Source: Prauserella aidingensis
GTDB lineage: Bacteria; Actinomycetota; Actinomycetes; Mycobacteriales; Pseudonocardiaceae
Direction of reading: 5' to 3'
Length of the DNA: 64,000 nt
NCBI RefSeq assembly: GCF_024171865.1
Contig: NZ_JAMTCN010000004.1
Location: forward strand, 281,471-345,470
Shown here: positions 25,568-34,319 of the stretch, one piece after another
Position numbering within the stretch: position 1 is the stretch's first letter
How the letters are laid out: each line of letters opens with the position of its first letter
Notes under the pieces: model-generated
The model's input: only the letters and a program-made list of their open reading frames with translations
Told to the model about the DNA's origin: nothing
Databases searched by the model: none
Made by a program: the position numbers and the translations under genes

Positions 25568-26737
25568 TCAGTGCACGCGTTCCACGCCGGCCGCGCGGAG
25601 CCGGTCCAGGGTGGGATAGCCGTCGATCGCCATCAGCAGATCGGCCTCGGCCAGGAACGAACGCAGGTGGTGCACCACCCCGTCCTCTCCCCCGACCGCG
25701 AGGGCGTGCACGTAGGGCCGTCCCGTACCCACCGCGGTCGCCCCCATCGCCAGCGCCTTCACCATGTCCGAACCACTCCGCACGCCCGAGTCGAACAGCA
25801 CGGGGATCTCGTCGGCGGCGGCCTCGACCACTCGGGGCAGGGTCTGCAGCGCGGGCAGCCCTCCGTTGGCCTGCCTGCCGCCGTGGTTGGAACAGTAGAT
25901 GCCGTCCACCCCGAGGTCCTTGGCCTTGCGCACGTCGTCGGGGTGGCTGATGCCCTTGAGCACGATCGGCAGCGACGTGGCCTCCCGGATCCAGTCGAGG
26001 TCGGACCAGGACGTCGCGTAGCCGAAGACACTCGCCCACAACGCCGCCGTGGCCAGCGGATCGGCCTCCGGGTCACCACCGAGGCGGGACCGGAAGTGTT
26101 CGTCGGTCAGGTAGTTGGCCAGGCAGTACCCGCGCAGTTGCGGGAAGTTCGCCGTGTTCAGGTCGCGCGGCCGCCACCCGGTGACCCACGTGTCCAGGGT
26201 GACGACCAGTGCCGAGTACCCCGCCTGCTCGGCGCGCCGAATCAGACTCAGTGCCAGGTCTCGATCGTTGGGCGGGTACAGCTGGAACAAGCCCGGTGTG
26301 TCACCGAGTTCGGCGGCGATGTCCTCCAGCGGGTCCTGCGACAGCGTCGACGCGACCATCGGAACCCCGGTGCGCGCGGCGGCACGGGCCGTGGCCAGGT
26401 CACCGTGGAAGTCCTGGGAGCAGATCCCCAGTACGCCGATCGGGCAGAGGAACAGCGGATGCTCCAGCTCGATGCCGAACAGGGTCGTCGACAGGTCCCG
26501 CTCGTAGGCGCCCTCCATCATCCGCGGGACCAGTCCCCACTTGGAGAACGCCTCCACGTTCGCCTGCTGTGTGCCCTCGTCCCCGGCACCGGACTTCACG
26601 TACGACAGGACCCACGGTGGCAGCGCCTCGGCGGCGCGTTGCTCCATCGTCGCCGCGTCGGCCGGGAACCGGGGCTGCACACCCCGCATCCCGTTCAGGT
26701 AGATCTCCAGCTGATAGTCGCCGTAACGCGGGGACAT
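25568..26737 (-). CDS. FMN-dependent alpha-hydroxy acid oxidoreductase (lactate 2-monooxygenase type)
   Basis: 389 residues from MSPRYGDYQ, with GGGAGGT just upstream. TIM-barrel flavoenzyme of the glycolate oxidase family: FLCPIGVLGICSQDFHGD, TLDTWVTGWRPRDL, the FMN Lys in IVLKGISHPDD and the catalytic His/Arg in SNHGGRQANGG. The long insertion before the SNHGGR block and the PIGVLG motif resemble actinobacterial lactate 2-monooxygenase, which converts L-lactate to acetate and CO2. Other 2-hydroxy acids are possible. No respiratory-chain partner gene is adjacent. Confidence 0.87.
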   Translation of the reverse strand: MSPRYGDYQLEIYLNGMRGVQPRFPADAATMEQRAAEALPPWVLSYVKSGAGDEGTQQANVEAFSKWGLVPRMMEGAYERDLSTTLFGIELEHPLFLCPIGVLGICSQDFHGDLATARAAARTGVPMVASTLSQDPLEDIAAELGDTPGLFQLYPPNDRDLALSLIRRAEQAGYSALVVTLDTWVTGWRPRDLNTANFPQLRGYCLANYLTDEHFRSRLGGDPEADPLATAALWASVFGYATSWSDLDWIREATSLPIVLKGISHPDDVRKAKDLGVDGIYCSNHGGRQANGGLPALQTLPRVVEAAADEIPVLFDSGVRSGSDMVKALAMGATAVGTGRPYVHALAVGGEDGVVHHLRSFLAEADLLMAIDGYPTLDRLRAAGVERVH

Positions 26738-26971
26738 GACCCGACCTCCCGAGCACACCGCCCACGTACGCGGGCGAACGAACCGTCGCAGCCGCGGCCG
26801 TGCGGGCCGCGATGCCCACCAAGATCGCCGGTGCCGTGCCGCCCGTCAACCGGGCCACCCGCGGGACGTCACGATCGTTCGGCGTGGAATCCCGGTGCCG
26901 AGGTTCACGCGAAGCAGCTCCGCACGAACCGCGATACCGGGAATCGGCTCAGCCGAGGACGGGCGCCCGCG

Positions 26972-27796
26972 TCAGGGCTTGTAGCCGACGGCGGCGAGAA
27001 CGCCGGACAGTTCGGGCTCCTCGCCCACATCCTCGGGGGATTCGGGGTGCCATTCCGGGGTGAACACGATGCCGGGGTCGACGAGTTCGAACCCTGCCAT
27101 CAACCCGCGGATCTCGTCGCGACTCCGCGGATGGATCGGTTCACTCGTGTCCTTGCTCAGCTCGGCCGCCCGCACGATGTCGTCGCCCTGCTGCTCGGTC
27201 GTGAAACTCGACAGCGCCAAGTAGCTGCCGGAGGCCAGGACGTTGCGGTAGCGGCTGATCATCGTCGCCGGGTTCCGGTCGACCGGGGAGAAGCAGTGCA
27301 CGAGCGCCGACATGAGTACCATCACCGGCTGGCCGAAGTCGAGCAGCCGCCTGGTCGTCGGATGGCCGAGGACCTCGTCGACCCGCTCGGCGTCGGCACC
27401 GATCATCTCGGCGCGGTCGTTGCCGTCCAGCACGATCTCGCTGTGTGCCACGGCTACGCGCTCGTTGTCGACGTAGACCACGCGCGCCGCGGGGTCCACA
27501 CCCTGCGCGATCTCGTGCACCTGCCCCACCGTGGGCATACCCGAGCCCAGGTCGAGGAACTGCCGGATCCCCTGCTGCGTGCCGTACCGCACGGCGCGGC
27601 GCAACCAGTAGCGGTTCAGCAGTGCCGTATCGCGGGCACGGGGCATCGTGGCCAGGATCTCGCTCACGAACTGCCGGTCGATCGCGTAATTGAGCTCGCC
27701 ACCCAGCACGTAGTCGTACATCCGAGCGGGATTCGGCTTGTCCAGCTCGAGATCCTTACCCGCGAACTTCCCGGCCTCACTGCCACCCGCAGTCAT
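26972..27796 (-). CDS. SAM-dependent methyltransferase of the DUF574 family
   Basis: 274 residues. Family marks: NPARMYDYVLGGELNYAIDR, FLDLGSGMPTVGQVHEIA (SAM site), YVDNERVAVAHSE and LVDPGIVFTPEW. PF04672 proteins are abundant in filamentous actinomycetes and are often found near DUF397 and helix-turn-helix genes; their substrates are unknown. Here no such partner is adjacent. I take the ATG at 27796, where family similarity begins; the long N-terminal extension of the open frame is compositionally unlike the family. Confidence 0.85.
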   Translation of the reverse strand: MTAGGSEAGKFAGKDLELDKPNPARMYDYVLGGELNYAIDRQFVSEILATMPRARDTALLNRYWLRRAVRYGTQQGIRQFLDLGSGMPTVGQVHEIAQGVDPAARVVYVDNERVAVAHSEIVLDGNDRAEMIGADAERVDEVLGHPTTRRLLDFGQPVMVLMSALVHCFSPVDRNPATMISRYRNVLASGSYLALSSFTTEQQGDDIVRAAELSKDTSEPIHPRSRDEIRGLMAGFELVDPGIVFTPEWHPESPEDVGEEPELSGVLAAVGYKP

Positions 27797-28167
27797 CGCA
27801 CACCCCAGCCCTTCGAATCCGGCACCTCGTCGCCGTACATCGTGGGGACGACACCCGGGCCCGTCGGCACCGCACACCCAGAAATCTCCCGCAGCCGTCC
27901 CGGAACCACCACCGGCACGGCCGCGGACGCGCGTGCCCAGGACCGTCAGCCCTGGCCTGCCGTGTTCGCGGAGTACTCCCCTTGACGACGTACGACGTGC
28001 CGCGGCGACGTACCACCTGCGAGCCGGGCTGGTTCTCCACCGACCGCAACGACTCCCCCGGCCGTCACGGCTACGACTCCCGACCCGGCACTCGTGCTCG
28101 CCGATCCCCGGAGCGACCGAGCCCTGCGGCGACGTGTACGGCACGCGAGCAGGGGAAGCCGAGGGGC
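27797..28167. other. Divergent intergenic region
   Basis: About 370 bases between the divergent DUF574 methyltransferase and DUF6221 genes. The open frames crossing it have Arg/Pro/Ser-rich translations and look like noise. I see no clear promoter consensus, RNA gene or repeat. Confidence 0.5.
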
Positions 28168-28494
28168 ATGACCGACGATCACAACGAGTTGACGACGTTC
28201 GTCCGAACCCGGCTGGACGAGGACGAGCAGCGACACGCCCGGCACTTGCTGCCGTATCTCGACGAGGCGGAGCGCCGCGGCCGGCTCCGCATCATGCGCA
28301 CCGACGACGGGCAGGGGTTGCACCTGGCGGCCGGTCCGCTGGCAGCACAGGAGGAACGCGCCCCGGTGCCGTTCCCCGAAAAAGTGGCCTACCTGCGGCG
28401 GGAGATCGCCGACTGCGGCGACCCCGACACGCTGAAACTGATCGCATCGGTGTATGCCGGGCACGCCGGCTGGCGGCCCGAATGGCAGCTGTGA
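28168..28494 (+). CDS. DUF6221 family small protein
   Basis: 108 residues from ATG, with GAGGGG a few bases upstream. It begins with LTTFVRTRLDEDEQRARH-like charged helices and ends LIASVYAGHAGWRPEWQ, the usual end of DUF6221 proteins (IASVYADHPxYxxEW). The function of the family is unknown; it is restricted to actinobacteria and scattered near mobile or regulatory genes. No partner gene is evident. Confidence 0.7.
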   Translation: MTDDHNELTTFVRTRLDEDEQRHARHLLPYLDEAERRGRLRIMRTDDGQGLHLAAGPLAAQEERAPVPFPEKVAYLRREIADCGDPDTLKLIASVYAGHAGWRPEWQL

Positions 28495-28611
28495 ACGCGG
28501 AGGCACCCGCCGTGGGTGGCGTCCCGCTGAGGTAAGAACCCGCCACGGAGCCGGTATCTCAGCACGAACTCGGCGCCGGCGAGCACCAGAGTCCTCAGTG
28601 GACCGCTCGGA

Positions 28612-28875
28612 CTATTCGTCGCCGGGCCATTCCCCGCTCGCGCGCTCGTAGCCGGAGGCGCCGGCACGGTCCACAGCCGCCTTGACGGCGCCGAACACGG
28701 CACCCTGGAGCGCCGCGGCGAGTACCACCTGCCATGCGGGATACCGGCGATCCGCGGCCTGCGGCGTGGTGTCCTGCCCGCTGACGCGCTTCCACACCTT
28801 CCCGAACAGTGTCGTCGCCAGCATTCCACCGGCGGCACCGACCGGAATGGTCAATGCCTTGTACAGCAGCTTCAT
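28612..28875 (-). CDS. DUF4235 small membrane protein
   Basis: 87 residues. It begins MKLLYKALTIPVGAAGGMLA, a membrane helix, and has AWQVVLAAALQGAVFGAVKA as a second helix, with DRAGASGYERASG at the end. These are the hallmarks of DUF4235. The start is fixed by an ATGA overlap with the DUF3618 gene. The three genes DUF4235, DUF3618 and a holin-like protein form one operon common in actinomycetes and of unknown, perhaps envelope-related, role. Confidence 0.82.
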   Translation of the reverse strand: MKLLYKALTIPVGAAGGMLATTLFGKVWKRVSGQDTTPQAADRRYPAWQVVLAAALQGAVFGAVKAAVDRAGASGYERASGEWPGDE

Positions 28876-29198
28876 CGCGTAACCCTCCAGACGATCATGC
28901 CTCCGCCCACGAGCACGGCGAGCGCCCCGACGACGACCGGTGCCCGTGCGCGCGTCGCCGACGACCACAGTCGATCACCGGTGCCTTTCGCCTGTGCCGC
29001 GGCGGCGAGTGACACCGCCCTCAGCCGGCTCCGCGCCGACGCGGTGTGCTCGGCGGCAAGTCCCTTCGCGCGGGCCGGTACGTCCAATTTGTGCGCAAGC
29101 GCCTGCGCCGTCCGCCCGAGTTCCTGACGGGTGAGCTCGATGTCCATTCGGGCCTGATGCGGATCCCGCGGAAAGGACGACTCCTCGCGTTCGTTCAT
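28872..29198 (-). CDS. DUF3618 membrane-associated protein
   Basis: 108 residues. DPHQARMDIELTRQELGRTA with its run of acidic and Gln residues is the DUF3618 core helix; a single C-terminal membrane segment follows (APVVVGALAVLVGGGMIVW). The middle is Ala/Arg-rich and may form a coiled coil. The start overlaps the stop codon of the holin-like gene (ATGA). Function unknown. Confidence 0.82.
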   Translation of the reverse strand: MNEREESSFPRDPHQARMDIELTRQELGRTAQALAHKLDVPARAKGLAAEHTASARSRLRAVSLAAAAQAKGTGDRLWSSATRARAPVVVGALAVLVGGGMIVWRVTR

Positions 29199-29611
29199 CG
29201 GCGCAACGACTCCTTCGCACTGGCCACGTCGGCACGCACGCTCTCGACGGCTTCGGTGGGCACCGGCGCGCCCGCCTTCGCCACCGACTTCCGGCCGGCC
29301 AACGCCAGCGCACCCGCCGTGAGCAGCAAGCCGCCGCCGACGACGAGCGCAGCGACCCATCCGGGCACGATCAACGCCAGCGCGAGAATCGCGGCGACGA
29401 CGAGCGCCCCACCTCCGAACAACGCCGCCACGGCGGCCGCCCCACCGAGACCGGCTCCGAGGCCGTAACGCATGCCCTTCCTGCGCATCTCCGCAACCGC
29501 AAGGGTCAGCTCGTCCCGGACGAGCCGCTTCACCTCGGCGGAAAGTTCCTCGACAAGCTCCGCCACCGACCGGTCGTCCGAGCTCGGTTCGCGGTGATCG
29601 TCGTAGACCAT
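29195..29611 (-). CDS. Holin-X-like membrane protein (PF07332 type)
   Basis: 138 residues from MVYDDH, with GGAGG upstream; the ATG of an upstream alternative lies inside that ribosome site. A soluble amphipathic N-terminus (VAELVEELSAEVKRLVRDEL) is followed by two strong membrane segments around 58-110. This is the actinobacterial putative holin superfamily. Despite the name these are usually chromosomal proteins not tied to phage lysis; here no phage genes are near. First gene of the three-gene membrane operon. Confidence 0.8.
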   Translation of the reverse strand: MVYDDHREPSSDDRSVAELVEELSAEVKRLVRDELTLAVAEMRRKGMRYGLGAGLGGAAAVAALFGGGALVVAAILALALIVPGWVAALVVGGGLLLTAGALALAGRKSVAKAGAPVPTEAVESVRADVASAKESLRR

Positions 29612-29748
29612 GACAACCTCCATCCCCGTCGCCGGGCCGCCCGCTGACGCCTGCGCCCTGGCTAGCACGACCGGGCCGCGGCGAAACGTTCGCCGGTGGC
29701 TGCACCCACGGTCTGCGCTCCGTCGACCTGCGCTCCGTCGGTCAGCGC

Positions 29749-30333
29749 TCAGCGGCCGTCGAGCTCGTCGACCAACGTGAAGCCGTCGTCGATCCACGCC
29801 AGTTCCGTGCGCGCACGGGCGATCAGCCCGTCGTAGGCGTAGATCTTGTAGCGGACCGCGAGGTCGGCCTCGCGCTCGTCCAGCTTCTCGATGCGCGCCG
29901 CCAGGGTGGGATGACTGCGGTCGACCAGGCTGGCGCGCGTGCGTTCGAGCATCGCGAGGTGTTCTTCCCAGTAGGCCCGTTGCTGGCGGAGCTGCTCACG
30001 CACGGCCGCCGGGTCGGCGAAGTCGAAGTAGGCGGCCTTCAGGTAGGCCGGGTCCCGCTGCCGCTGCGGCACCAGGGGCGATTCCATCCACTCCCGGAAC
30101 TCGGTCAGCCCCTCGTCGGTGACGTGGTACTCCTTCTTCGTCCCCTTCTTCCCCCAGGGGACCTCGACCGAGGTGAGCAGCCCTTCCCGCTCCATCCGGT
30201 TGAGCTCGGGGTAGATCTGGGAGTCCGGAGCGTGCCAGACGTGCGCGACCGACGTACTGAAGCTCTTCGAGATGTCGTACCCGGTCATCGGACGCCCCGT
30301 CAGCAGCGCGATCAGCGCCCATCGCAGCGACAC
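29749..30333 (-). CDS. vanR: PadR-family repressor of the vanillate genes (VanR type)
   Basis: 194 residues from GTG. The N-terminal winged helix has SLRWALIALLTGRPMTGYDI and PDSQIYPELNRMEREGLL, the PadR signature. The C-terminal Vir-like dimerisation domain (about 95-190) is helical. It is divergent from vanABK, with an inverted repeat in between. In Corynebacterium glutamicum the vanABK operon is controlled by a PadR-like VanR of about the same length that releases DNA on binding vanillate. The assignment here rests on family, size and position. Confidence 0.83.
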   Translation of the reverse strand: MSLRWALIALLTGRPMTGYDISKSFSTSVAHVWHAPDSQIYPELNRMEREGLLTSVEVPWGKKGTKKEYHVTDEGLTEFREWMESPLVPQRQRDPAYLKAAYFDFADPAAVREQLRQQRAYWEEHLAMLERTRASLVDRSHPTLAARIEKLDEREADLAVRYKIYAYDGLIARARTELAWIDDGFTLVDELDGR

Positions 30334-30375
30334 GTTCCCCTCCTCTCCGAATCCGTCACGCTATCCACCCTTGCC

Positions 30376-30400
30376 AACTCACTATATCCATAGCTAGTTT
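30376..30400. promoter_or_regulatory. VanR operator and vanA promoter
   Basis: AACTCACTAT and ATAGCTAGTT form an inverted repeat (8 of 10 positions paired) around ATCC at 30376-30399. TTGCCA (30371-30376) and TAGTTT (30395-30400), 18 bases apart, form a plus-strand promoter that the repeat fills completely. The layout of two AACT-type arms around a 4-base spacer resembles the VanR site known from Corynebacterium. Confidence 0.65.
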
Positions 30401-30443
30401 GTGGCTCGCACGACACATACCTCTCTACATAGGGAGTTGGCCA

Positions 30444-31604
30444 ATGACGCTCACCCCTCAGCCGACCGCCGCCGCACCCACCGCAGCGGCGGAGCCCGCG
30501 GCCGCGGCGCCCACCACGGCCGCGGCCAAGATCTTCAACCACCCGCGCAACGCCTGGTACGTCGCGGCCTGGGACCACGAGGTCACCGGCAAACAGCCGT
30601 TGGCCCGCACGGTCGCCGGCGTGCCCCTCGCGCTGTGGCGGAACGCCGAAGGACGCGCCGTCGCGCTCGCCGACGCGTGCTGGCACCGCCTGGCGCCCCT
30701 GTCGAAGGGCAAGATCCTCGGCAACGAGTTGCAGTGCCCGTACCACGGGCTGCGCTACAACGCGACCGGCCGGTGCACCGCCATGCCCGCGCAGGAGACC
30801 ATCAATCCGAGCGCGATCGTGCCCTCGTATCCCGTCGTCGAGCGCTACCGGTACGTCTGGGTGTGGGTGGGCGATCCCGACCTCGCCGACCCGATGACCC
30901 TGCCCGACATGCACCAGATGGACGACCCGTCGTGGGCGGGCGACGGCGAGACGATCCACGCCGACTGCAACTACCAGCTCGTCCTCGACAACCTGATGGA
31001 CCTCACGCACGAGGAGTTCGTGCACTCCTCGAGCATCGGTCAGGACGAGCTCTCCGAGGCCGAGTTCGACGTGACCCACGAGGGCGACACGGTCACCGTC
31101 ACCCGCTGGATGCGTGAGATCGACGCACCGCCGTTCTGGCTGAAGAACATGCGTGACAAGTTCCCGGGTTTCGAGGGCAAGGTCGACCGCTGGCAGATCA
31201 TCACGTTCCAGGCACCCGGCACGATCTGTATCGACGTGGGTGTCGCCAAGGCGGGCACCGGAGCGCCCGAGGGCGACCGCAGCCAGGGTGTCAACGGGTT
31301 CGTCATGAACACGATCACGCCCGAGACCGACCGCAGCTGCCACTACTTCTGGGCGTTCATGCGCAACTACTGCCTGGACAGCCAGACCATCACCACCCAG
31401 CTCCGCCAGGCCGTGCACGGTGTCTTCGGCGAGGACGAGGACATGCTGCGTGCCCAGCAGAGCGCCATCGACGCCAACCCCGAGCACGAGTTCTACAGCC
31501 TCAACATCGACGCGGGCGGCATGTGGGTGCGCCGGATCCTCGAGCGAATGCTGGCCGCCGAGGGTCGTCCGTCGGCGGTGCCCGCGGCGGGACGTGATGC
31601 CTGA
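30444..31604 (+). CDS. vanA: Vanillate O-demethylase oxygenase subunit (Rieske non-heme iron)
   Basis: 386 residues; GGGAG precedes the ATG. The first 28 residues are an Ala/Pro-rich extension not typical of VanA. The Rieske cluster ligands are C79, H81, C98 and H101; the mononuclear iron triad lies in the segment NLMDLTHEEFVH (H189, H194, with the bridging Asp at 186). It demethylates vanillate to protocatechuate and formaldehyde with electrons from VanB. It overlaps vanB by one base (TGATG). The gene order vanA-vanB-vanK with divergent vanR supports vanillate over other methoxybenzoates, although related aromatics are possible. Confidence 0.9.
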   Translation: MTLTPQPTAAAPTAAAEPAAAAPTTAAAKIFNHPRNAWYVAAWDHEVTGKQPLARTVAGVPLALWRNAEGRAVALADACWHRLAPLSKGKILGNELQCPYHGLRYNATGRCTAMPAQETINPSAIVPSYPVVERYRYVWVWVGDPDLADPMTLPDMHQMDDPSWAGDGETIHADCNYQLVLDNLMDLTHEEFVHSSSIGQDELSEAEFDVTHEGDTVTVTRWMREIDAPPFWLKNMRDKFPGFEGKVDRWQIITFQAPGTICIDVGVAKAGTGAPEGDRSQGVNGFVMNTITPETDRSCHYFWAFMRNYCLDSQTITTQLRQAVHGVFGEDEDMLRAQQSAIDANPEHEFYSLNIDAGGMWVRRILERMLAAEGRPSAVPAAGRDA

Positions 31605-32596
31605 TGGTGGTCCAGGCCCAGTCCCGCAGGCAGCAGGCACGGGTCGTCGAGGCCGGTGACGTCGCGGACGGCATCCGCCGTATCGTGCTGGAGCTCGAGC
31701 ATCCGGAGCACGCGGCGCCCGGTACGCACCTGGACATCGAGCTGTCCACACGCGACGGACGGATCACGCGGTCCTATTCCGTCGTCCGCTCCGACAGCGG
31801 CGGCAGGCTGCTCACCCTGAGCGTTCGGCTCTCGCCCACCTCTCGGGGTGGTTCGAAAGCCATGCACGCGCTGGCCGTCGGTGACGAGCTCACCGTCACC
31901 GGGCCGCTGCAGAACTTCCCGCTCGCGGTCGGCGCCGGTCGTTACGTGTTGGTCGCAGGCGGCATCGGCGTCACCGCGCTGGTCGCGATGGCCACCGCCC
32001 TGCGCCGTCGCGGCGCGGACTACGAGCTCGTGCTCGTCGGGCGCAGCCGCCGGTACATGGCCTATGTGGACGAGTTGCGCGGCGAGCACGGCGACCGCGT
32101 CCGCCTGCACGTCGACGACGAAGGTACGCCGTTGTCGGTTCCCGACCTGGTGCGCGACGTCGCCGCGGGCCCGAGCGACACTGAGCTCTACATGTGCGGC
32201 CCGATCGGGTTGATGGACGCGATCAGGGCGAGCTGGTCCGAGCACGCGCTGCCGGAGTCCAACCTGCGGTTCGAGACCTTCGGCTCCAGCGGCCGGTTCG
32301 ATGCCGAGGAGTTCCGCGTGCGCCTCCCCCAGTTCGAGCGCGAGGTCGCCGTCGCACCCGATGCGTCCATTCTGGACGCTCTGGACGCCGCAGGGATCGA
32401 CACGCTCTCGGACTGCCGCAAGGGCGAATGCGGACTCTGCCTGGCCAAGGTCGTCGAGGTCGACGGAACGATCGACCACCGCGACGTCTTTCTCAGCGAG
32501 ACACAGAAGCAGCGCTGTGCCAGCCTGTGCCTCTGTGTGTCTCGCGCGGTGGCCGCCGACGGCGACCACGCCACCGTCACCCTCCAGCTCCCCTGA
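31604..32596 (+). CDS. vanB: Vanillate O-demethylase reductase subunit
   Basis: 330 residues. FMN-binding barrel with RSYSVVRSDSGG, NAD domain with LVAGGIGVTALVAMA, and a C-terminal 2Fe-2S ferredoxin with DCRKGECGLC and a distal CLCVSRA. It transfers electrons from NADH to VanA. This is the same protein architecture as the N-demethylase reductase at 592-1560, but the two are diverged. The window therefore carries two separate one-component reductases, each beside its own oxygenase. Confidence 0.92.
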   Translation: MVVQAQSRRQQARVVEAGDVADGIRRIVLELEHPEHAAPGTHLDIELSTRDGRITRSYSVVRSDSGGRLLTLSVRLSPTSRGGSKAMHALAVGDELTVTGPLQNFPLAVGAGRYVLVAGGIGVTALVAMATALRRRGADYELVLVGRSRRYMAYVDELRGEHGDRVRLHVDDEGTPLSVPDLVRDVAAGPSDTELYMCGPIGLMDAIRASWSEHALPESNLRFETFGSSGRFDAEEFRVRLPQFEREVAVAPDASILDALDAAGIDTLSDCRKGECGLCLAKVVEVDGTIDHRDVFLSETQKQRCASLCLCVSRAVAADGDHATVTLQLP

Positions 32597-32633
32597 ACCG
32601 GACTCCCGGTCCCCTCACCTTTGGACACCCGAC

Positions 32634-33968
32634 ATGAACATCACTGAACGCATCGGCGCGGCACCGATGTCCGGCTATCAATGGCTGATCGTCGCGCTCT
32701 GCACCTTCATGAACTGCCTCGACGGCTTCGACGTCATGGCGGTCGCCTTCACGGGCCCTTCCGTCACGGAGGAATTCGGACTGAACGGATCCGAGTTCGG
32801 CCTGCTGGTCTCCGTCGGCCTCATCGGCATGGCACTGGGTTCCATGCTGCTGGCACCCTTCGCCGACCTCATCGGACGTCGCCCGCTGATTCTCATCAGC
32901 CTCGTTCTCGGCACGATCGGCATGTTCGGCGCCGCCATGGCCCCTTCCGCAACGGTGATGGGCGTGTTCCGCCTCGTCACCGGCCTCGGTGTGGGTGGCA
33001 TTCTCGCCAGCTCCAACGTGATGACCAGCGAGTTCTCGAACGCCAAGAACCGTGGGCTGGCCATCGGCGTCTTCACCGCCGGCTACGGCATCGGCGCCAC
33101 CGTGGCGAGCGTCGTCGCGAAGGCCACGGTGGGTGGTGACTGGCGCATCGTCTTCTACGCGGGCGGGTTCGCGACGCTGCTCGCGCTGATCGTGATCGCG
33201 CTGCTACTTCCCGAATCGACGGCCTATCTGGCGCAGCGCCGCCCACAGGGCGCACTGGAACGCATCAATCGGACACTGGCACGGATGGGGAAGGACTCGG
33301 TCAGCTGGGCCGATCTCGACGACACGGCCTCCGCGCAGGAGTCGGCCGGAAACACGCGCTCGGGCTGGCTCAAGCAGTTGCTCACCCCCACGCTCCTGCT
33401 CTGGGCCGTGTTCATCACCATCATGTTCGGCTTCTACTTCGTCAACAGCTGGACTCCCACCCTCCTCGTCGAGGACGGGTTGTCGGAGAGCGCGGCCGTC
33501 ACCGCCGGAATGGCGATCTCGATCGGCGGCACCGTCGGCTCGGTGCTCTACGGCGTCGCCGCCCGACTCCGGACACCGCGAACCGTGCTGATCGGCTTCT
33601 CACTGCTCGCAGCCGCGACGATGGTGGTGTTCATCCTCAGCACCTCGATCCTGTGGCTCGGGTTCGGGATCGGCGTGCTCGTCGGTGCACTGATCAACGG
33701 CTGCATCGCCGGTGCCTACACGGTCGGTCCGCCGCTGTATCCGGCTCAGCTCCGCAGCGTCGGCATGGGCTGGGCGCTCGGCATGGGCCGGATCGGTGCG
33801 ATCCTGTCCCCGACCATCGCGGGGATGCTCAACGACGCGGGCGCGTCGGCGACCCAGCTCTACGTCGGTGCCGCCGTCGTCGTGGCGCTCTGCGCGATCG
33901 CCCTCGTCGGGCTGCGCCGCCACGACCCGGACTCGCGGCCCGCGGTGGCGGAACCCGAAGCGGCCTGA
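32634..33968 (+). CDS. vanK: MFS aromatic acid:H+ symporter (VanK/PcaK type)
   Basis: 444 residues, 12 predicted membrane segments. The AAHS family motif in TM1, LDGFDVMAVAF, places the Asp that couples protons to aromatic acid uptake, followed by GSMLLAPFADLIGRRP between TM2 and TM3. It imports vanillate or protocatechuate-like acids. Position directly after vanAB matches the Corynebacterium vanABK order. A perfect hairpin terminates the operon. Confidence 0.88.
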   Translation: MNITERIGAAPMSGYQWLIVALCTFMNCLDGFDVMAVAFTGPSVTEEFGLNGSEFGLLVSVGLIGMALGSMLLAPFADLIGRRPLILISLVLGTIGMFGAAMAPSATVMGVFRLVTGLGVGGILASSNVMTSEFSNAKNRGLAIGVFTAGYGIGATVASVVAKATVGGDWRIVFYAGGFATLLALIVIALLLPESTAYLAQRRPQGALERINRTLARMGKDSVSWADLDDTASAQESAGNTRSGWLKQLLTPTLLLWAVFITIMFGFYFVNSWTPTLLVEDGLSESAAVTAGMAISIGGTVGSVLYGVAARLRTPRTVLIGFSLLAAATMVVFILSTSILWLGFGIGVLVGALINGCIAGAYTVGPPLYPAQLRSVGMGWALGMGRIGAILSPTIAGMLNDAGASATQLYVGAAVVVALCAIALVGLRRHDPDSRPAVAEPEAA

Positions 33969-33983
33969 CCTCCGCTGATCGAT

Positions 33984-34019
33984 TCCTGCGACCGGCCCGG
34001 GTGAGGGCCGGTCGCAGGA
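33984..34019 (+). terminator. Stem-loop terminator of vanABK
   Basis: A perfect 15-bp stem (arms TCCTGCGACCGGCCC and its complement) with a 6-base loop lies 15 bases after the vanK stop codon. No U-run follows. Confidence 0.75.
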
Positions 34020-34037
34020 GCGCGGGAGGATGACGGG

Positions 34038-34244
34038 ATGCAGGACGTTGCTGTCAGTACCGATTCCATCCGACTCGGCCAGTTCCTGAAGCTCGCCGGC
34101 GTGGTCGACGCCGGGTCCGACGTGCGGTCGCTGTTGGAGGACGGTCGCGTCGGCGTCAACGGCGAGGCCGAGCATCGCCGCGGCAGGCAGCTCGTGCGCG
34201 GCGACGTCGTCACCGTCGACGACACCGAGCTGCGCGTCGGCTGA
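34038..34244 (+). CDS. S4-domain RNA-binding protein (YbcJ/RlbA-like)
   Basis: 68 residues, a lone S4 domain: RLGQFLKLAGVVDAGSD, LEDGRVGVNGEAE and GDVVTVDD. Such small proteins bind structured RNA, probably rRNA. It lies after the van terminator on the same strand and looks unrelated to vanillate metabolism. Confidence 0.82.
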   Translation: MQDVAVSTDSIRLGQFLKLAGVVDAGSDVRSLLEDGRVGVNGEAEHRRGRQLVRGDVVTVDDTELRVG

Positions 34245-34319
34245 CTGTGACCGAGCCAGCCGCGTCGACGACCCGTGCGCAAGTGCAGCCGGGGGCCTGC
34301 CACGCTCCTGTTCGTCGAA

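Noticed and set aside
29195..29611. Holin as evidence of a prophage
   Set aside because: No phage structural, lysis or integrase genes are nearby, and this holin superfamily is common on actinobacterial chromosomes.
34038..34244. S4 protein as part of the vanillate operon
   Set aside because: A perfect hairpin separates it from vanK, and its RNA-binding role is unrelated.
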